Shown: positions 26,271 to 35,092 of the stretch, in pieces
Layout: every line of letters begins with the position of its first letter
Numbering within the stretch: position 1 is the first letter of the stretch
NCBI GenBank assembly: GCA_017516885.1
Contig: JAFXAR010000044.1
Span: forward strand, 1-37,533
Origin: Bacteroidaceae bacterium
Lineage (GTDB): Bacteria > Bacteroidota > Bacteroidia > Bacteroidales > Bacteroidaceae
DNA length: 37,533 nucleotides
Direction: 5' to 3'
Position numbers and translations under genes: made by a program
Notes under the pieces: model-generated
Database searches by the model: none
The model's input: only the letters and a program-made list of their open reading frames with translations
What the model was told of the DNA's origin: nothing

Positions 26271-27223
26271 GAAATTTTATATCGGTAAACGACATAGGCA
26301 ACCTTGACGCAGCAGTAAAGGAAGCGCTGGAAATTAAGGCCGACCGCTTCAAATACTGCGAATTGGGCCGGAACAAGACATTGATGATGGTATTCTTCAA
26401 TTCCAGCCTGCGAACAAGGCTAAGCACCCAAAAGGCAGCCCTGAATTTAGGCATGAACGTAATTGTGCTTGACATAAACCAAGGCGCATGGAAACTTGAA
26501 ACCGAGCGTGGAGTAATTATGGACGGCGACAAGCCTGAGCACATTCTTGAAGCAATACCGGTAATGGGCAGCTACTGCGATGTGATTGGCGTGCGCTCGT
26601 TCGCGCGCTTTGAGAGCAAGGAGGATGACTACAATGAAGCTATTCTTAACCAGTTTATCAAATATTCGGGCCGGCCGGTATTCTCAATGGAGGCAGCCAC
26701 CCGCCACCCGCTACAAAGTTTTGCCGACCTCATAACCATAGAGGAGCACAAGAGCAAAGCCCGCCCCAAAGTTGTTCTCACCTGGGCGCCCCACCCCAAG
26801 GCATTGCCACAGGCTGTGCCCAACTCATTTGCCGAGTGGATGAATGCCACAGACTACGAGTTTGTAATAACCCACCCCAAGGGCTACGAGCTTGCACCGG
26901 AGTTTGTGGGAAATGCCCGCGTGGAGCACGACCAGATGAAGGCCTTTGAGGGCGCAGACTTCATATACGCCAAGAACTGGGCTGCATACAGCGGAGAGAA
27001 TTATGGCAAAGTGCTCAGCACCGACCGCTCATGGACTGTAAGCGACCGCCAGATGGCAGTCACCAATAACGCGCACTTCATGCACTGCCTGCCTGTGCGC
27101 CGCAACATGATTGTAACAGACGATGTAATAGAAAGCCCGCGTTCGCTTGTAATTCCCGAAGCCGCCAACCGCGAAATATCGGCGACTGTGGTGCTCAAGC
27201 GCATACTCGAAGGACTGGCATAA
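26267..27223 (+). CDS. argF': N-succinylornithine carbamoyltransferase
   Basis: A protein of 318 residues, the normal length. It transfers carbamoyl phosphate to N-succinyl-L-ornithine in the Bacteroides-type arginine pathway. Carbamoyl-phosphate binding is shown by 'FFNSSLRTR' (residues 43-51) and the catalytic 'HCLP' motif (273-276). Residue 90 is proline ('DGDKPEH'). In the family, proline at this position is the feature of the Bacteroides fragilis succinyl-specific enzyme, where acetyl-specific enzymes carry glutamate, so succinylornithine is the likely substrate. The start overlaps the tamB stop (ATGA), and a strong terminator follows. Confidence 0.93.
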   Translation: MRNFISVNDIGNLDAAVKEALEIKADRFKYCELGRNKTLMMVFFNSSLRTRLSTQKAALNLGMNVIVLDINQGAWKLETERGVIMDGDKPEHILEAIPVMGSYCDVIGVRSFARFESKEDDYNEAILNQFIKYSGRPVFSMEAATRHPLQSFADLITIEEHKSKARPKVVLTWAPHPKALPQAVPNSFAEWMNATDYEFVITHPKGYELAPEFVGNARVEHDQMKAFEGADFIYAKNWAAYSGENYGKVLSTDRSWTVSDRQMAVTNNAHFMHCLPVRRNMIVTDDVIESPRSLVIPEAANREISATVVLKRILEGLA

Positions 27224-27233
27224 CCCATATCAG

Positions 27234-27274
27234 AATGAGGCTGCTAAAATTAATTTTAGCAGCCTCATTTTTGT
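27234..27274 (+). terminator. Intrinsic terminator of tamB-argF'
   Basis: A perfect 36-bp palindrome (27234-27269, arms of 18) is followed by TTTTTG. The arm contains GAGGCTGCTAAAATT. It lies 11 bases after the argF' stop codon. It may also act for rarA on the other strand, although the dispersed element lies between them. Confidence 0.88.
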
Positions 27275-27388
27275 GGAGATGAATAAAAAGATGCAGTTCA
27301 GGGCTAGCGTAACGCAAAAAGTTACTTTGCTATTTCACAACGAGTGTTGCCAAATTTCAAGTATCAAAAACACTTTTTGGTCATCTTC
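27275..27388. repeat. Dispersed element, copy 2
   Basis: The element begins GGAGATGAATAAAAAGATG (27275-27293) and ends CACTTTTTGGTCATCTTC (27371-27388), giving imperfect inverted ends like those of copy 1 at 11547-11668. Both copies share CAGTTCA/TAGTTCA after the left end and AGCGTAACGCA inside; the remainder differs. The right end overlaps the rarA stop codon by two bases. Confidence 0.65.
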
Positions 27389-28667
27389 ATTTGCTGAATG
27401 GCTTGTCTTCGCCCCAGCACTGCTTCATCCATGCCTTGCACTTTGCCTCAACAGGATTGTCCTGAGGCCTCCAGAAGGAGAACCCTTCGCCTCCGTCGGG
27501 CAGGAACTGCTGCTTTACAAAATGACCGGGGAAGTCGTGGGAATACTTGTAACCGTCGGAATACCCCAGGTCGGCCATCAGTTTTGTAGGCGCATTGCGC
27601 AAATGGAGAGGCACTGGCATATTGCCTGTTTCGCGCACTGTAGCAAGGGCGTCATTTATGCCCAAATAGGCCGAATTGCTTTTGGGCGAGGTTGCAAGAT
27701 ACACTGCTGCCTCGGCAAGAGGAATACGCCCTTCGGGCCAGCCAATCTTGGTAACGGCATCAAATGCGGCGTTGGCAAGCAGCAGGGCGTTGGGGTTTGC
27801 AAGGCCTACATCCTCCGAAGCCGATATTATGAGCCTCCTGGCAATGAATGCCGGGTCTTCTCCACCCTCAATCATGCGGGCAAGCCAGTAGAGGGCTGCA
27901 TCGGGGTCGCTGCCGCGTATGGACTTAATGAATGCTGATATTATATCGTAGTGCATCTCGCCGTCCTTGTCGTATGCAAGCGGATTCTGCTGCAGGCATA
28001 ACCTTACCTTTTCATCGGTAACAACCACTGGCGATTCAGGGTCGCTCTCCACAACAAGTTCAAGTATGTTCAGCAGTTTGCGGGCATCGCCGCCGCTGTA
28101 GCGCATCATGGCTGCCGTTTCGCGCAGTTCAACACCACGTTTCTTAAGCGTTTCATCTGTTGTTATTGCATGGTTAAGCAATTTCATCAGGTCATCGGCC
28201 TCCAGCGACTTTAGCACATAAAGCTGGCAGCGCGACAGAAGAGGGCGTATAACCTCAAACGACGGATTCTCTGTTGTAGCGCCTATAAGCGTAACCGTTC
28301 CGGTCTCAACTGCACTCAGAAGAGAATCCTGCTGCGACTTGTTGAAACGGTGAATCTCGTCAATGAAGAGAATTGCCCCACCACGCGCGAAGAGCGGCGA
28401 GTTCTTAGCCTTGTCAATGACCTCGCGCACCTCCTTCACGCCGGCCGACACCGCATTTAGCGTGTAAAACGGACGGTTCAGCTGGTGGGCAATAATTCGG
28501 GCAATGGTGGTTTTTCCGGTTCCCGGAGGGCCCCACATTATAAAAGAGAGTATCCGCCCCGAATCTATCATACGGCGCAACACAGCACCCTCGCCCACGA
28601 GGTGCTGCTGCCCCACATATCCATCAAAGGAAGCAGGTCTAAGACGTTCTGCCAAAGGTTGTGCCAT
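27387..28667 (-). CDS. rarA: Replication-associated recombination protein A (RarA/MgsA)
   Basis: A protein of 426 residues. An AAA+ clamp-loader-like ATPase that acts at stalled replication forks. The N-terminus has '[21 protein letters not shown]', Walker A 'GPPGTGKTT' (46-54), Walker B '[16 protein letters not shown]', sensor 1 '[11 protein letters not shown]' and the Arg-finger region '[10 protein letters not shown]'. The C-terminal half has the typical tetramerisation part ('[22 protein letters not shown]', split here as family words) and '[10 protein letters not shown]'. The length is typical. The gene is divergent from nothing nearby; fhs lies upstream on the same strand, 111 bases away, and may be read together with it. 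Confidence 0.95.
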   Translation of the reverse strand: MAQPLAERLRPASFDGYVGQQHLVGEGAVLRRMIDSGRILSFIMWGPPGTGKTTIARIIAHQLNRPFYTLNAVSAGVKEVREVIDKAKNSPLFARGGAILFIDEIHRFNKSQQDSLLSAVETGTVTLIGATTENPSFEVIRPLLSRCQLYVLKSLEADDLMKLLNHAITTDETLKKRGVELRETAAMMRYSGGDARKLLNILELVVESDPESPVVVTDEKVRLCLQQNPLAYDKDGEMHYDIISAFIKSIRGSDPDAALYWLARMIEGGEDPAFIARRLIISASEDVGLANPNALLLANAAFDAVTKIGWPEGRIPLAEAAVYLATSPKSNSAYLGINDALATVRETGNMPVPLHLRNAPTKLMADLGYSDGYKYSHDFPGHFVKQQFLPDGGEGFSFWRPQDNPVEAKCKAWMKQCWGEDKPFSK

Positions 28668-28720
28668 AAATCAACAATATACTTATAGGGGAGAATATAA
28701 CAGTAAGTTAAGTTTGCGCA

Positions 28721-28740
28721 GCCCGCAAAATTTTGCGGGC
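28721..28740. repeat. Perfect 20-bp palindrome between fhs and rarA
   Basis: GCCCGCAAAATTTTGCGGGC is an exact palindrome, flanked by TTGCG and CGCAA that extend the pairing after small unpaired stretches. No T-run follows on the minus strand, so it is not a standard terminator for fhs. It could partly insulate fhs from rarA. Confidence 0.6.
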
Positions 28741-28778
28741 ATACGCAAGCTGAAATTCATTTTTTAACCGTTCACGGC

Positions 28779-30440
28779 TTAGCTAAGGCCTACAATCTCG
28801 CCGTCAACAAAATCAATGTGGTTCGCCTGCGGGTCTTTGGGAAGTCCGGGCATGCGGATAATATCACCGGCAATAGCCACAACCATTTCAGCGCCCGCGT
28901 TCAAAACAACGTCACGAATCTGCAAGTTGAAGCCCTTGACTGCGCCATACTGCTTGGCATCGGCGCTGAACGAGAACTGTGTCTTTGCAATACATACAGG
29001 GAACTTTGCCAGGCCGTATTTCTCGGCAAGCTTTATGCGGTCGAGCGCAGGCTTTGCAAATGTAACAGAGGCTGCGCCGTAGATATTCTTGGCAACCTTC
29101 TCAATCTTCTGCTGTATGCTGTCATCATCGTCGTATGTAAACTGCAGTTTCCTGGAAGGATTCTTCTCTATTGTGTCAACCACAATCTGCGCCATTTCCA
29201 TTGCGCCCTCGCCACCCTGAGCAAAGGCGTTGTTTATAACGAAAGGCAGGCCGAGTTCCTTCTCGCAATGCTCGCGGAGCAATGCCATCTCCTCGTCGGT
29301 ATCTGTTGCAAAGCGGTTGAACACTACCACAACCGACTGGCCGAACGAACGCAGGTTGGCAACGTGGCGGTCAAGGTTGGCAAGACCGTTGCGCAGGCCC
29401 TCCATGTCGGGCTCTTTAATTTTGTCAAGCTCAACGCCGCCGTGCATCTTAAGGCCCTGGGCTGTAGCAACAATTACAGTAGCATCGGGCTGCAGGCCGC
29501 TCTTGCGGCAAAGGATATTGTAGAATTTCTCTGCGCCAAGGTCGGCACCGAATCCTGCCTCTGTGATTGTATATTCGCTATGAGCAAGAGCCATTTTGGT
29601 AGCAAGCTGAGAGTTGCATCCGTGAGCGATATTTGCGAACGGACCGCCATGAATAATGGCAGGAGTGTTCTCTGTTGTCTGCACAAGGTTGGGCTGGATA
29701 GCATCCTTAAGCAGCACCATAATAGAGCCTGCAACGCCCAAATCCTTTACTGTAAACGGTTCTCCTGCGTATGTATAGCCAAGCATTATGTTTTCAATGC
29801 GGCGGCGCAAATCGGCCTCATCGCTTGCAAGGCAGAGGATTGCCATGAGTTCCGATGCAGGGGTAATGTCAAAGCCGGCCTGTTCCACAAGGCCGTTTGC
29901 CGCTGGGCCAACGCCTGTGATTATCTGTCTCAAAGAGCGGTCGTTAACATCGAGCACACGGCGCCAAAGAATCTCCTTAAGTCCAAAGCCCTCTTTGGCA
30001 TGCTGGTAAAGATAGTTGTCAAGGAGCGCCGAAATCATGTTATGGGCCGATGTTATGGCATGGAAGTCACCTGTAAAATGGAGATTGATTTTCTCCATCG
30101 GCAACACCTGCGCATAACCGCCGCCGGCAGCACCACCCTTCATTCCGAAGCAAGGCCCGAGTGACGGTTCACGCAATGCCACAACAGCCTTCTTGCCAAT
30201 CTTGTTAAGTCCAAGAGCAAGGCCAATAGAAACCGTTGTCTTGCCAATACCGGCCTTGGTGGCAGTAATTGCTGTAACAAGTATCAGCTTGCCCTTCTGC
30301 CCGCCAATAAGCGAGAGCGGCAGCTTTGCAATATACTTGCCATAATGTTCAAGGTCATTAGCATCAATGCCAATCTTTGCAGCCACGTTCTCAATGCGCT
30401 CAAGTTTAGTCTCATGAGCAATCTGAATGTCACTCTTCAT
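28779..30440 (-). CDS. fhs: Formate-tetrahydrofolate ligase
   Basis: A protein of 553 residues, the usual length. It joins formate and tetrahydrofolate with ATP to give 10-formyl-THF for one-carbon metabolism. Seen in the sequence: '[17 protein letters not shown]' (P-loop near residue 65), '[23 protein letters not shown]' region words, '[14 protein letters not shown]', '[11 protein letters not shown]' and the C-terminal '[13 protein letters not shown]'. The P-loop has Ile where many homologues have Glu, a minor change. It is cytoplasmic. Confidence 0.96.
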   Translation of the reverse strand: MKSDIQIAHETKLERIENVAAKIGIDANDLEHYGKYIAKLPLSLIGGQKGKLILVTAITATKAGIGKTTVSIGLALGLNKIGKKAVVALREPSLGPCFGMKGGAAGGGYAQVLPMEKINLHFTGDFHAITSAHNMISALLDNYLYQHAKEGFGLKEILWRRVLDVNDRSLRQIITGVGPAANGLVEQAGFDITPASELMAILCLASDEADLRRRIENIMLGYTYAGEPFTVKDLGVAGSIMVLLKDAIQPNLVQTTENTPAIIHGGPFANIAHGCNSQLATKMALAHSEYTITEAGFGADLGAEKFYNILCRKSGLQPDATVIVATAQGLKMHGGVELDKIKEPDMEGLRNGLANLDRHVANLRSFGQSVVVVFNRFATDTDEEMALLREHCEKELGLPFVINNAFAQGGEGAMEMAQIVVDTIEKNPSRKLQFTYDDDDSIQQKIEKVAKNIYGAASVTFAKPALDRIKLAEKYGLAKFPVCIAKTQFSFSADAKQYGAVKGFNLQIRDVVLNAGAEMVVAIAGDIIRMPGLPKDPQANHIDFVDGEIVGLS

Positions 30441-30480
30441 AAATTATATCATTAAAAGTTTATATACCGTTACTATTTTG

Positions 30481-30488
30481 CGAAGATA
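30481..30488 (-). promoter_or_regulatory. Possible -7 element of fhs
   Basis: On the minus strand TATCTTCG occupies 30488-30481, one mismatch from TAnnTTTG, about 40 bases before the fhs start. No clear -33 word stands at the right distance. It is back to back with the glycosyltransferase promoter. Confidence 0.35.
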
Positions 30489-30567
30489 GTAAAAAATCTC
30501 AGAAAAACTGCAATATCCTACAAAACTGTTGCATTCAGCAAGGCAGAAAAGAGAAAAGAGGAGATGC

Positions 30568-30598
30568 TTGCGACTGTCGCGGAAATAGCATATATTTG
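30568..30598 (+). promoter_or_regulatory. Promoter of the glycosyltransferase gene
   Basis: TTG at 30568-30570, 20 bases, then TATATTTG at 30591-30598, which fits the Bacteroidetes consensus. The leader to the ATG at 30626 is about 23 bases. Confidence 0.65.
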
Positions 30599-30625
30599 CA
30601 CTAAAGTGTTTAAGAGTGCGCAAAT

Positions 30626-31516
30626 ATGCTATCAATACTCATTCCCGTTAAAGACTACAATTGCAGCCTTCTTATTGAGGCTCTGCACGCACAGGGCGAA
30701 AGGCTGCAAGTGCCCTATGAGATTCTCATAGGCGAGGATGGGAGTTCCCAGGAGCTGCTCACGCTTAACGCCATAGCCGACAGGCTTCCCAACTGCCGCC
30801 GCATAATAAAGGAAACAAACGTGGGGCGTGCGGCAATACGCAATCTGCTTGCAGCTGAAGCGCAATACCCAAACCTGATTTTTATTGATTGCGACGCTGC
30901 TGTAGAGAGGGAGAATTTTCTTGCAGACTATCTGCAGGCACTTAAAGAGTGCCCTGTTGTATGCGGCGGCCTTTATCACCCCGACAAACAGCCTGGCGGC
31001 AACTGTTCGCTAAGATACAAATATGAAAAACAGGCCGACAAGTTCCGCGATGCCGCCACTCGCAGCAAAGCGCCCTATGACAAATTCACCACATTCAGTT
31101 TTGCAATCAGGCGCGAAGTTTTTGAAGCAATACGCTTTGACACTTCTATAACAGAATACGGTTATGAAGATGCGCTTTTTGGCAAGGAGCTCAAGAGGCG
31201 CAGCATAGCGATAAAGCACATTGACAACCCGCTTATGCACACCGGGCTGGAGGAGAACAGAATCTACCTTTCAAAAATTGAGCGTTCGCTGCACACTCTT
31301 GCAGGAATAAAGGAGAAGATTGGTTCAACCGCTCTTACAAATACAGCCGGCAGATTGGAGCGCTGCCATCTAACATGGCTGTTCATGATATTCTGGAGAG
31401 CAGCCAAGCCGCTCATCATAAAAAACCTCTTAGGCACTGCCCCATCGCTCAAGGCGCTGAACATATACAAGCTGGGGTATTATATTCAGTGCAGGAGAGG
31501 CAAGCAGATTCAATAG
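30626..31516 (+). CDS. Family 2 glycosyltransferase
   Basis: A protein of 296 residues. The GT-A fold opens with 'MLSILIPVKDYN' and 'YEILIGEDGSS', followed by 'NVGRAAIRNLLA' and the metal-binding 'FIDCDAAV' (DxD). An 'EYGYEDALFGKEL' segment carries the usual acceptor-site acidic residues. The C-terminus has a weak hydrophobic stretch ('LTWLFMIFWRA') but no firm membrane anchor. It probably transfers a sugar to a surface glycan; donor and acceptor cannot be told. It stands alone under its own promoter and converges on the small lipoprotein gene. Confidence 0.9.
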   Translation: MLSILIPVKDYNCSLLIEALHAQGERLQVPYEILIGEDGSSQELLTLNAIADRLPNCRRIIKETNVGRAAIRNLLAAEAQYPNLIFIDCDAAVERENFLADYLQALKECPVVCGGLYHPDKQPGGNCSLRYKYEKQADKFRDAATRSKAPYDKFTTFSFAIRREVFEAIRFDTSITEYGYEDALFGKELKRRSIAIKHIDNPLMHTGLEENRIYLSKIERSLHTLAGIKEKIGSTALTNTAGRLERCHLTWLFMIFWRAAKPLIIKNLLGTAPSLKALNIYKLGYYIQCRRGKQIQ

Positions 31517-31552
31517 ATGCGAATGAATACTCCGTAAATCACCACCAGCCAC

Positions 31553-31921
31553 CTAATCAAGCCTGCTGAGTTTCTTTTTTATTTTGGTTATTGCAGAAAG
31601 TTCCTTTGCACTAATCCATGATGCAGTGGTGACAGCCCTATCTATGCTGTCACACATTTTGTAGACCTCGTTTGCCTCGCTTATAAAATCCCTTGAATCC
31701 TCACGGTGCGCCTTCATCTCATTATAATACCAGTCGTATGCATCAAGGAGCGCCTTGCTGTCCTTATTTTCAGCAGCCTCGGCAATTCTGCTTGAGAACT
31801 CCTTGCGCACGGCTAGTTCCTTTTCGGCTACTCCCTCGCCACCGCTTATGGAAACCTCATCGCGGGTATCTGAGCAACTGAAAAACGCAACTAGTGTTAA
31901 AAGGAATACTATTCTTGACAT
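31553..31921 (-). CDS. Small lipoprotein of unknown function
   Basis: A protein of 122 residues. The N-terminus is a short signal with a lipobox-like 'AFFSCSD' (Cys16), then an acidic Asp/Glu/Ser stretch, as in Bacteroidetes lipoproteins directed to the outer membrane. The remainder is helical and charged ('FSSRIAEAAENKDSKALLDAY'). I do not recognise a family. It lies 130 bases after the kinase gene in the same direction, so it may be the distal gene of the kinase cassette, or separate. Confidence 0.7.
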   Translation of the reverse strand: MSRIVFLLTLVAFFSCSDTRDEVSISGGEGVAEKELAVRKEFSSRIAEAAENKDSKALLDAYDWYYNEMKAHREDSRDFISEANEVYKMCDSIDRAVTTASWISAKELSAITKIKKKLSRLD

Positions 31922-31971
31922 ACTATTTTGCTTTAAGGGAGGTTCTATAAATCAGGCCATACCGGTTTTGA

Positions 31972-31991
31972 GTTTTGTTATATAACAAAAC
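31972..31991. repeat. AT-rich 20-bp palindrome between kinase and lipoprotein genes
   Basis: GTTTTGTTATATAACAAAAC is an exact palindrome, with partial extension by flanking TTTT/AAAA. It lies 60 bases after the kinase stop codon (minus strand) and 50 bases before the lipoprotein start. It may be a terminator stem or an operator; a T-run is lacking on the minus strand. Confidence 0.55.
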
Positions 31992-32051
31992 CAAAAGCGG
32001 CCGGGGCCGGAACAAGAACCAACCGGAAAGAATTATTTATTAAGAAACCGT

Positions 32052-33662
32052 TCAACGTTTTTTGGGGGACCAAATAACTTCCAAGGGTTCAATTTCCTCA
32101 ACTTCAACAAGAGGTATATCATTATCGCTTACAGGCTGGGGGATTCTTCTGTTTTGAGAAAAATGGTCATGCACAGGAAGGGGAACTCTTCTTTTCTCCA
32201 TTTCAAGCTGCTCCTCAAGTTCCGCAATCCGTCTTTCAAAACCAATTATCTGGTCTTGATATTCTGCGGTTTGCTCCTCAAGCTGCGATATTGTCTCTTG
32301 ATTTGCTGAAGCCTGCTCTTTGTATTCTGCCAGCAGTTCCTCAAGTTCGGTTATTCTCTCTTCATCTGCAGCTGCCATCTCTCCGCAATCGGCTAATTTC
32401 TCCTCATATCCGGCAATCTGCTCTTTATATTCTGCAACTTGTTTCTCAAATTCTGCAATCTGTTCTTCAAGCTCTACGCTCTCGGTTTCAAGGAGATCTA
32501 TTTTTTCTCTGTACTCTGTAACACAGTCTTGAAGTTCTGCAGCCTTATTATCGGACAAAGCCATTTTTTCTTCATACTCTGCAGCGCGCTTTTCAAAATC
32601 CGCCTTAATAAGGGCATTCTCACTTTCAAGAGCCTTTAGCTGCTCTCTCAACCGGGTGGTCTCGTCCCACCTTTCGTAATGCGAAACAAAGAAATCGTAC
32701 AGTTCGCGGGCATTGGCAAAGCGGTTGACAGGGTCTTTTTCAAGGCACTTCATCACAAGTTCATCAAGCCAGTCGGGGAAATCTGTCTCATATTCCCCAT
32801 CGGAATTCACTTTTTCATAAGCGGCGCGACGTGCATCAACAATTGGTATCGGTGTCTCCGTGCGATGCGCCTCACTCAGGAGATACTCTGCCTGAATAGA
32901 GTTCTTGTTGTTCTTATCAAATTCAAACGGTACCCTTCCGGTAAGCATCTCATAAAGGACTATACCAAAGCTGTATATATCGGATTGAGTAGAGAGCAGC
33001 TCGTCATTTGTCCATTTCTCCGGCGCTTTGTATTCAGGAGCGCCATTCTGGCGACGGCTGCTGCGGACAACTGTGCCGCTCTCTATTGCAAGACCAAAGT
33101 CAAGCAGTATGTAATCACCGTTCTCGCGGCGCATGATATTGCCTGAGTGTATATCGTTATGAATTACGCGATACTTGTTTATCAGCTCCTCGCGTTTTGC
33201 ATCGTCAATCAGGAATCGCGATGCATCATCAGGGTCACATTCAAGATTATCCTCAACAACGTCCATGCAGTATTTGTAGACATCTTCGTGGCAATAGGCA
33301 AGCGCCCCGCCAATATGATAAATCAGCTTCATTATATCGTTTAGCGGAACAAAGCCCTTCTTCCTGTCAATAAAATGGAACAAGTCTTCACCGTCTACGA
33401 AATCCATTTCAATCATGGCGCGCTGGTCGTGAAGATGCGGCTGGTATACACGCACTATATTGGGGTTGCATCCATTGCCCAAGCGCAACAGCAGACGCGA
33501 TTCGTCAAGAAATTTCTGATAAACAGGGTCATTCTCATCGGTAATCACCGCATTGAGCACGCGCATGGCACGAGTGTACTTCAAGTTCTTGTGACGAACC
33601 TTATATACGGCAGCATAACCGCCTTGCCCTAATTTTTTTAATATATCATACTCTTTTTTCAT
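32052..33662 (-). CDS. Ser/Thr protein kinase with C-terminal coiled coil
   Basis: A protein of 536 residues. The kinase domain covers about 1-330: glycine loop 'LGQGGYAAVYKV' (11-22), alpha-C Glu54, catalytic loop 'VIHNDIHSGNIM' (H168, N169, D170, N175) and 'LLDFG' (D188). The lysine of the usual VAIK motif is replaced by arginine ('RAMRVL', R34), so ATP positioning may be altered. 'YGIVLYEMLTGRVPFEF'-type lobe motifs are intact ('SDIYSFGIVLYEMLTGR'). Residues about 335-500 form a long coiled coil of repeated heptads ('LEEQIAEFEKQVAEYKEQI'). There is no membrane segment, PASTA or extracellular sensor. It is the last gene of the PBP-FHA-PP2C cassette, 23 bases after the phosphatase gene. Targets probably include the FHA protein's partners. 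Confidence 0.92.
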   Translation of the reverse strand: MKKEYDILKKLGQGGYAAVYKVRHKNLKYTRAMRVLNAVITDENDPVYQKFLDESRLLLRLGNGCNPNIVRVYQPHLHDQRAMIEMDFVDGEDLFHFIDRKKGFVPLNDIMKLIYHIGGALAYCHEDVYKYCMDVVEDNLECDPDDASRFLIDDAKREELINKYRVIHNDIHSGNIMRRENGDYILLDFGLAIESGTVVRSSRRQNGAPEYKAPEKWTNDELLSTQSDIYSFGIVLYEMLTGRVPFEFDKNNKNSIQAEYLLSEAHRTETPIPIVDARRAAYEKVNSDGEYETDFPDWLDELVMKCLEKDPVNRFANARELYDFFVSHYERWDETTRLREQLKALESENALIKADFEKRAAEYEEKMALSDNKAAELQDCVTEYREKIDLLETESVELEEQIAEFEKQVAEYKEQIAGYEEKLADCGEMAAADEERITELEELLAEYKEQASANQETISQLEEQTAEYQDQIIGFERRIAELEEQLEMEKRRVPLPVHDHFSQNRRIPQPVSDNDIPLVEVEEIEPLEVIWSPKKR

Positions 33663-33685
33663 AGACAGTCAATTTAATAAATATC

Positions 33686-35086
33686 TTATCGAGTTGTTGC
33701 TGAATCGCTTATAGCAGAATCCTTGTCCTGCTGCAGTTCTTTTACCGGAAGATTATTTGTTATTGTCTCCTGGACTGCGCTCTTAATGCTTTTCTCCAAT
33801 TCGGCCTTTTCGGCAACCGGTTTTTCGTTAGAGCGTTCTATGTATATTCCAACAAGGATTCCGCACAGCAATCCAAAAATAAGAATAAATGCCAGTTTCA
33901 GCACGCCATGCTTGCCCCCCTTTGCACAAGCTGCAGCCTCAGGCCTTTCGTCTACCGGTTCGTCACTGGTCTTTGGCAAAATTGGCTCATTGGGCAATGC
34001 TGCGGTTTCAATTGCAGCATCTTCATTTTCGGGCAAAGAATCATTCTCTCCAGCAGGCTCATTTTCATCCTCTTGCAAAGAAGCTGCTTTAGGTGATGCC
34101 GACGGTTCAGGAAGTTCTGAACTGCCCTCATTCAAAGAGGCATTCTCTTCAACCCCTTCAAACGCATCATCATGAACTTCTGTTTTGGGAAGAACGGCTT
34201 CTCCGGAAAGAGCCTCGCCAAGTGTCTCTCCGCACACAAGAACCGGGCCGGCAGCAGGAGCATTACTGCTCTCGCAGCAAAGAGTTTCAGCCTGCCCTGA
34301 AGCAGCCTCGCCATTATCCTCAAGAACCGGTTCTTCTCTGTCCGATTCCACAATTATTACAGTAATATTATCCTTTCCTCCTGCTTCATTTGCCCTTTCT
34401 ATGAGCAATTCCACCTTTTCCGCCACAGAAATATCCATTTCAAGCACCTCTTTCATGGCGGCCGATGTCACAAGGTCACTCAAGCCATCGGAACAGAGCA
34501 GAAACGAGGACTTATACTCAAATGGGAAGGACTCTGCATCAACATAATCCTCACCGCCGTCAAGCTGTTTCGAGCCCACATCGCGGCTGATAATGTTTCT
34601 CTGCGGATGATTCATTGCCTCCTCTTCGGTGAGGTCGCCAATCTCCTCGCGGTAACCAACCAATGAGTGGTCGTGAGAGAGCTTCTTGATTTCGCCAAAT
34701 GCATACTGATAGAGACGCGTATCGCCTACATGGGCAAGATTAACCCTGTTATCCTCGGCGTCAATAAGTATAGCTGTGAGCACGCATCCCATATTTGACA
34801 ATTTGGAATTTGCCAGACGCTCTTCATATATCCTGTTGTTGGCATACACGACAGCCTGCTTCAGGAGTTCAAGCCTTTCGCCATTATAATACTTCTCAAG
34901 ATACTCCACTATAGAGTCGCGCGCAATGGCAGCAGCAACCTCGCCGCCTTCGTAGCCGCCTACACCGTCAATTACAACAGCGAGCAAATTCCTTTCATTC
35001 CAAATGGGCTGTACAACAAAGGCATCCTCATTGTTAGTGCGGACCTTTCCTTCGTGGCTTTTTCCAAAATAAACAACACCTTCCAT
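33686..35086 (-). CDS. Membrane-anchored PP2C Ser/Thr phosphatase
   Basis: A protein of 466 residues. Residues about 1-245 are a PP2C domain with the metal-binding motifs 'VVIDGVGGYEGGEVAA', 'LAHVGDTRLY', 'LLCSDGLSDLV' and 'GGKDNITVIIV'. A long acidic, Ala/Glu/Pro-rich linker (about 250-390) leads to one membrane helix ('LKLAFILIFGLLCGILVGIYI') and a short charged tail of about 45 residues that would be periplasmic. It should remove phosphates placed by the kinase encoded next. It begins 6 bases after the stop of the upstream unknown gene. Confidence 0.93.
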   Translation of the reverse strand: MEGVVYFGKSHEGKVRTNNEDAFVVQPIWNERNLLAVVIDGVGGYEGGEVAAAIARDSIVEYLEKYYNGERLELLKQAVVYANNRIYEERLANSKLSNMGCVLTAILIDAEDNRVNLAHVGDTRLYQYAFGEIKKLSHDHSLVGYREEIGDLTEEEAMNHPQRNIISRDVGSKQLDGGEDYVDAESFPFEYKSSFLLCSDGLSDLVTSAAMKEVLEMDISVAEKVELLIERANEAGGKDNITVIIVESDREEPVLEDNGEAASGQAETLCCESSNAPAAGPVLVCGETLGEALSGEAVLPKTEVHDDAFEGVEENASLNEGSSELPEPSASPKAASLQEDENEPAGENDSLPENEDAAIETAALPNEPILPKTSDEPVDERPEAAACAKGGKHGVLKLAFILIFGLLCGILVGIYIERSNEKPVAEKAELEKSIKSAVQETITNNLPVKELQQDKDSAISDSATTR

Positions 35087-35092
35087 GCTAAA

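Noticed and set aside
28721-28740. Palindrome as the fhs terminator
   Set aside because: The stem is good but lacks a T-run on the minus strand; kept only as a repeat.
8000-35000. Long open frames opposite real genes, for example opposite fhs (28818-30164) and the sialidase (13312-14046)
   Set aside because: They are shadows of codon bias in the true genes, with Cys/His/Arg-rich translations lacking motifs.
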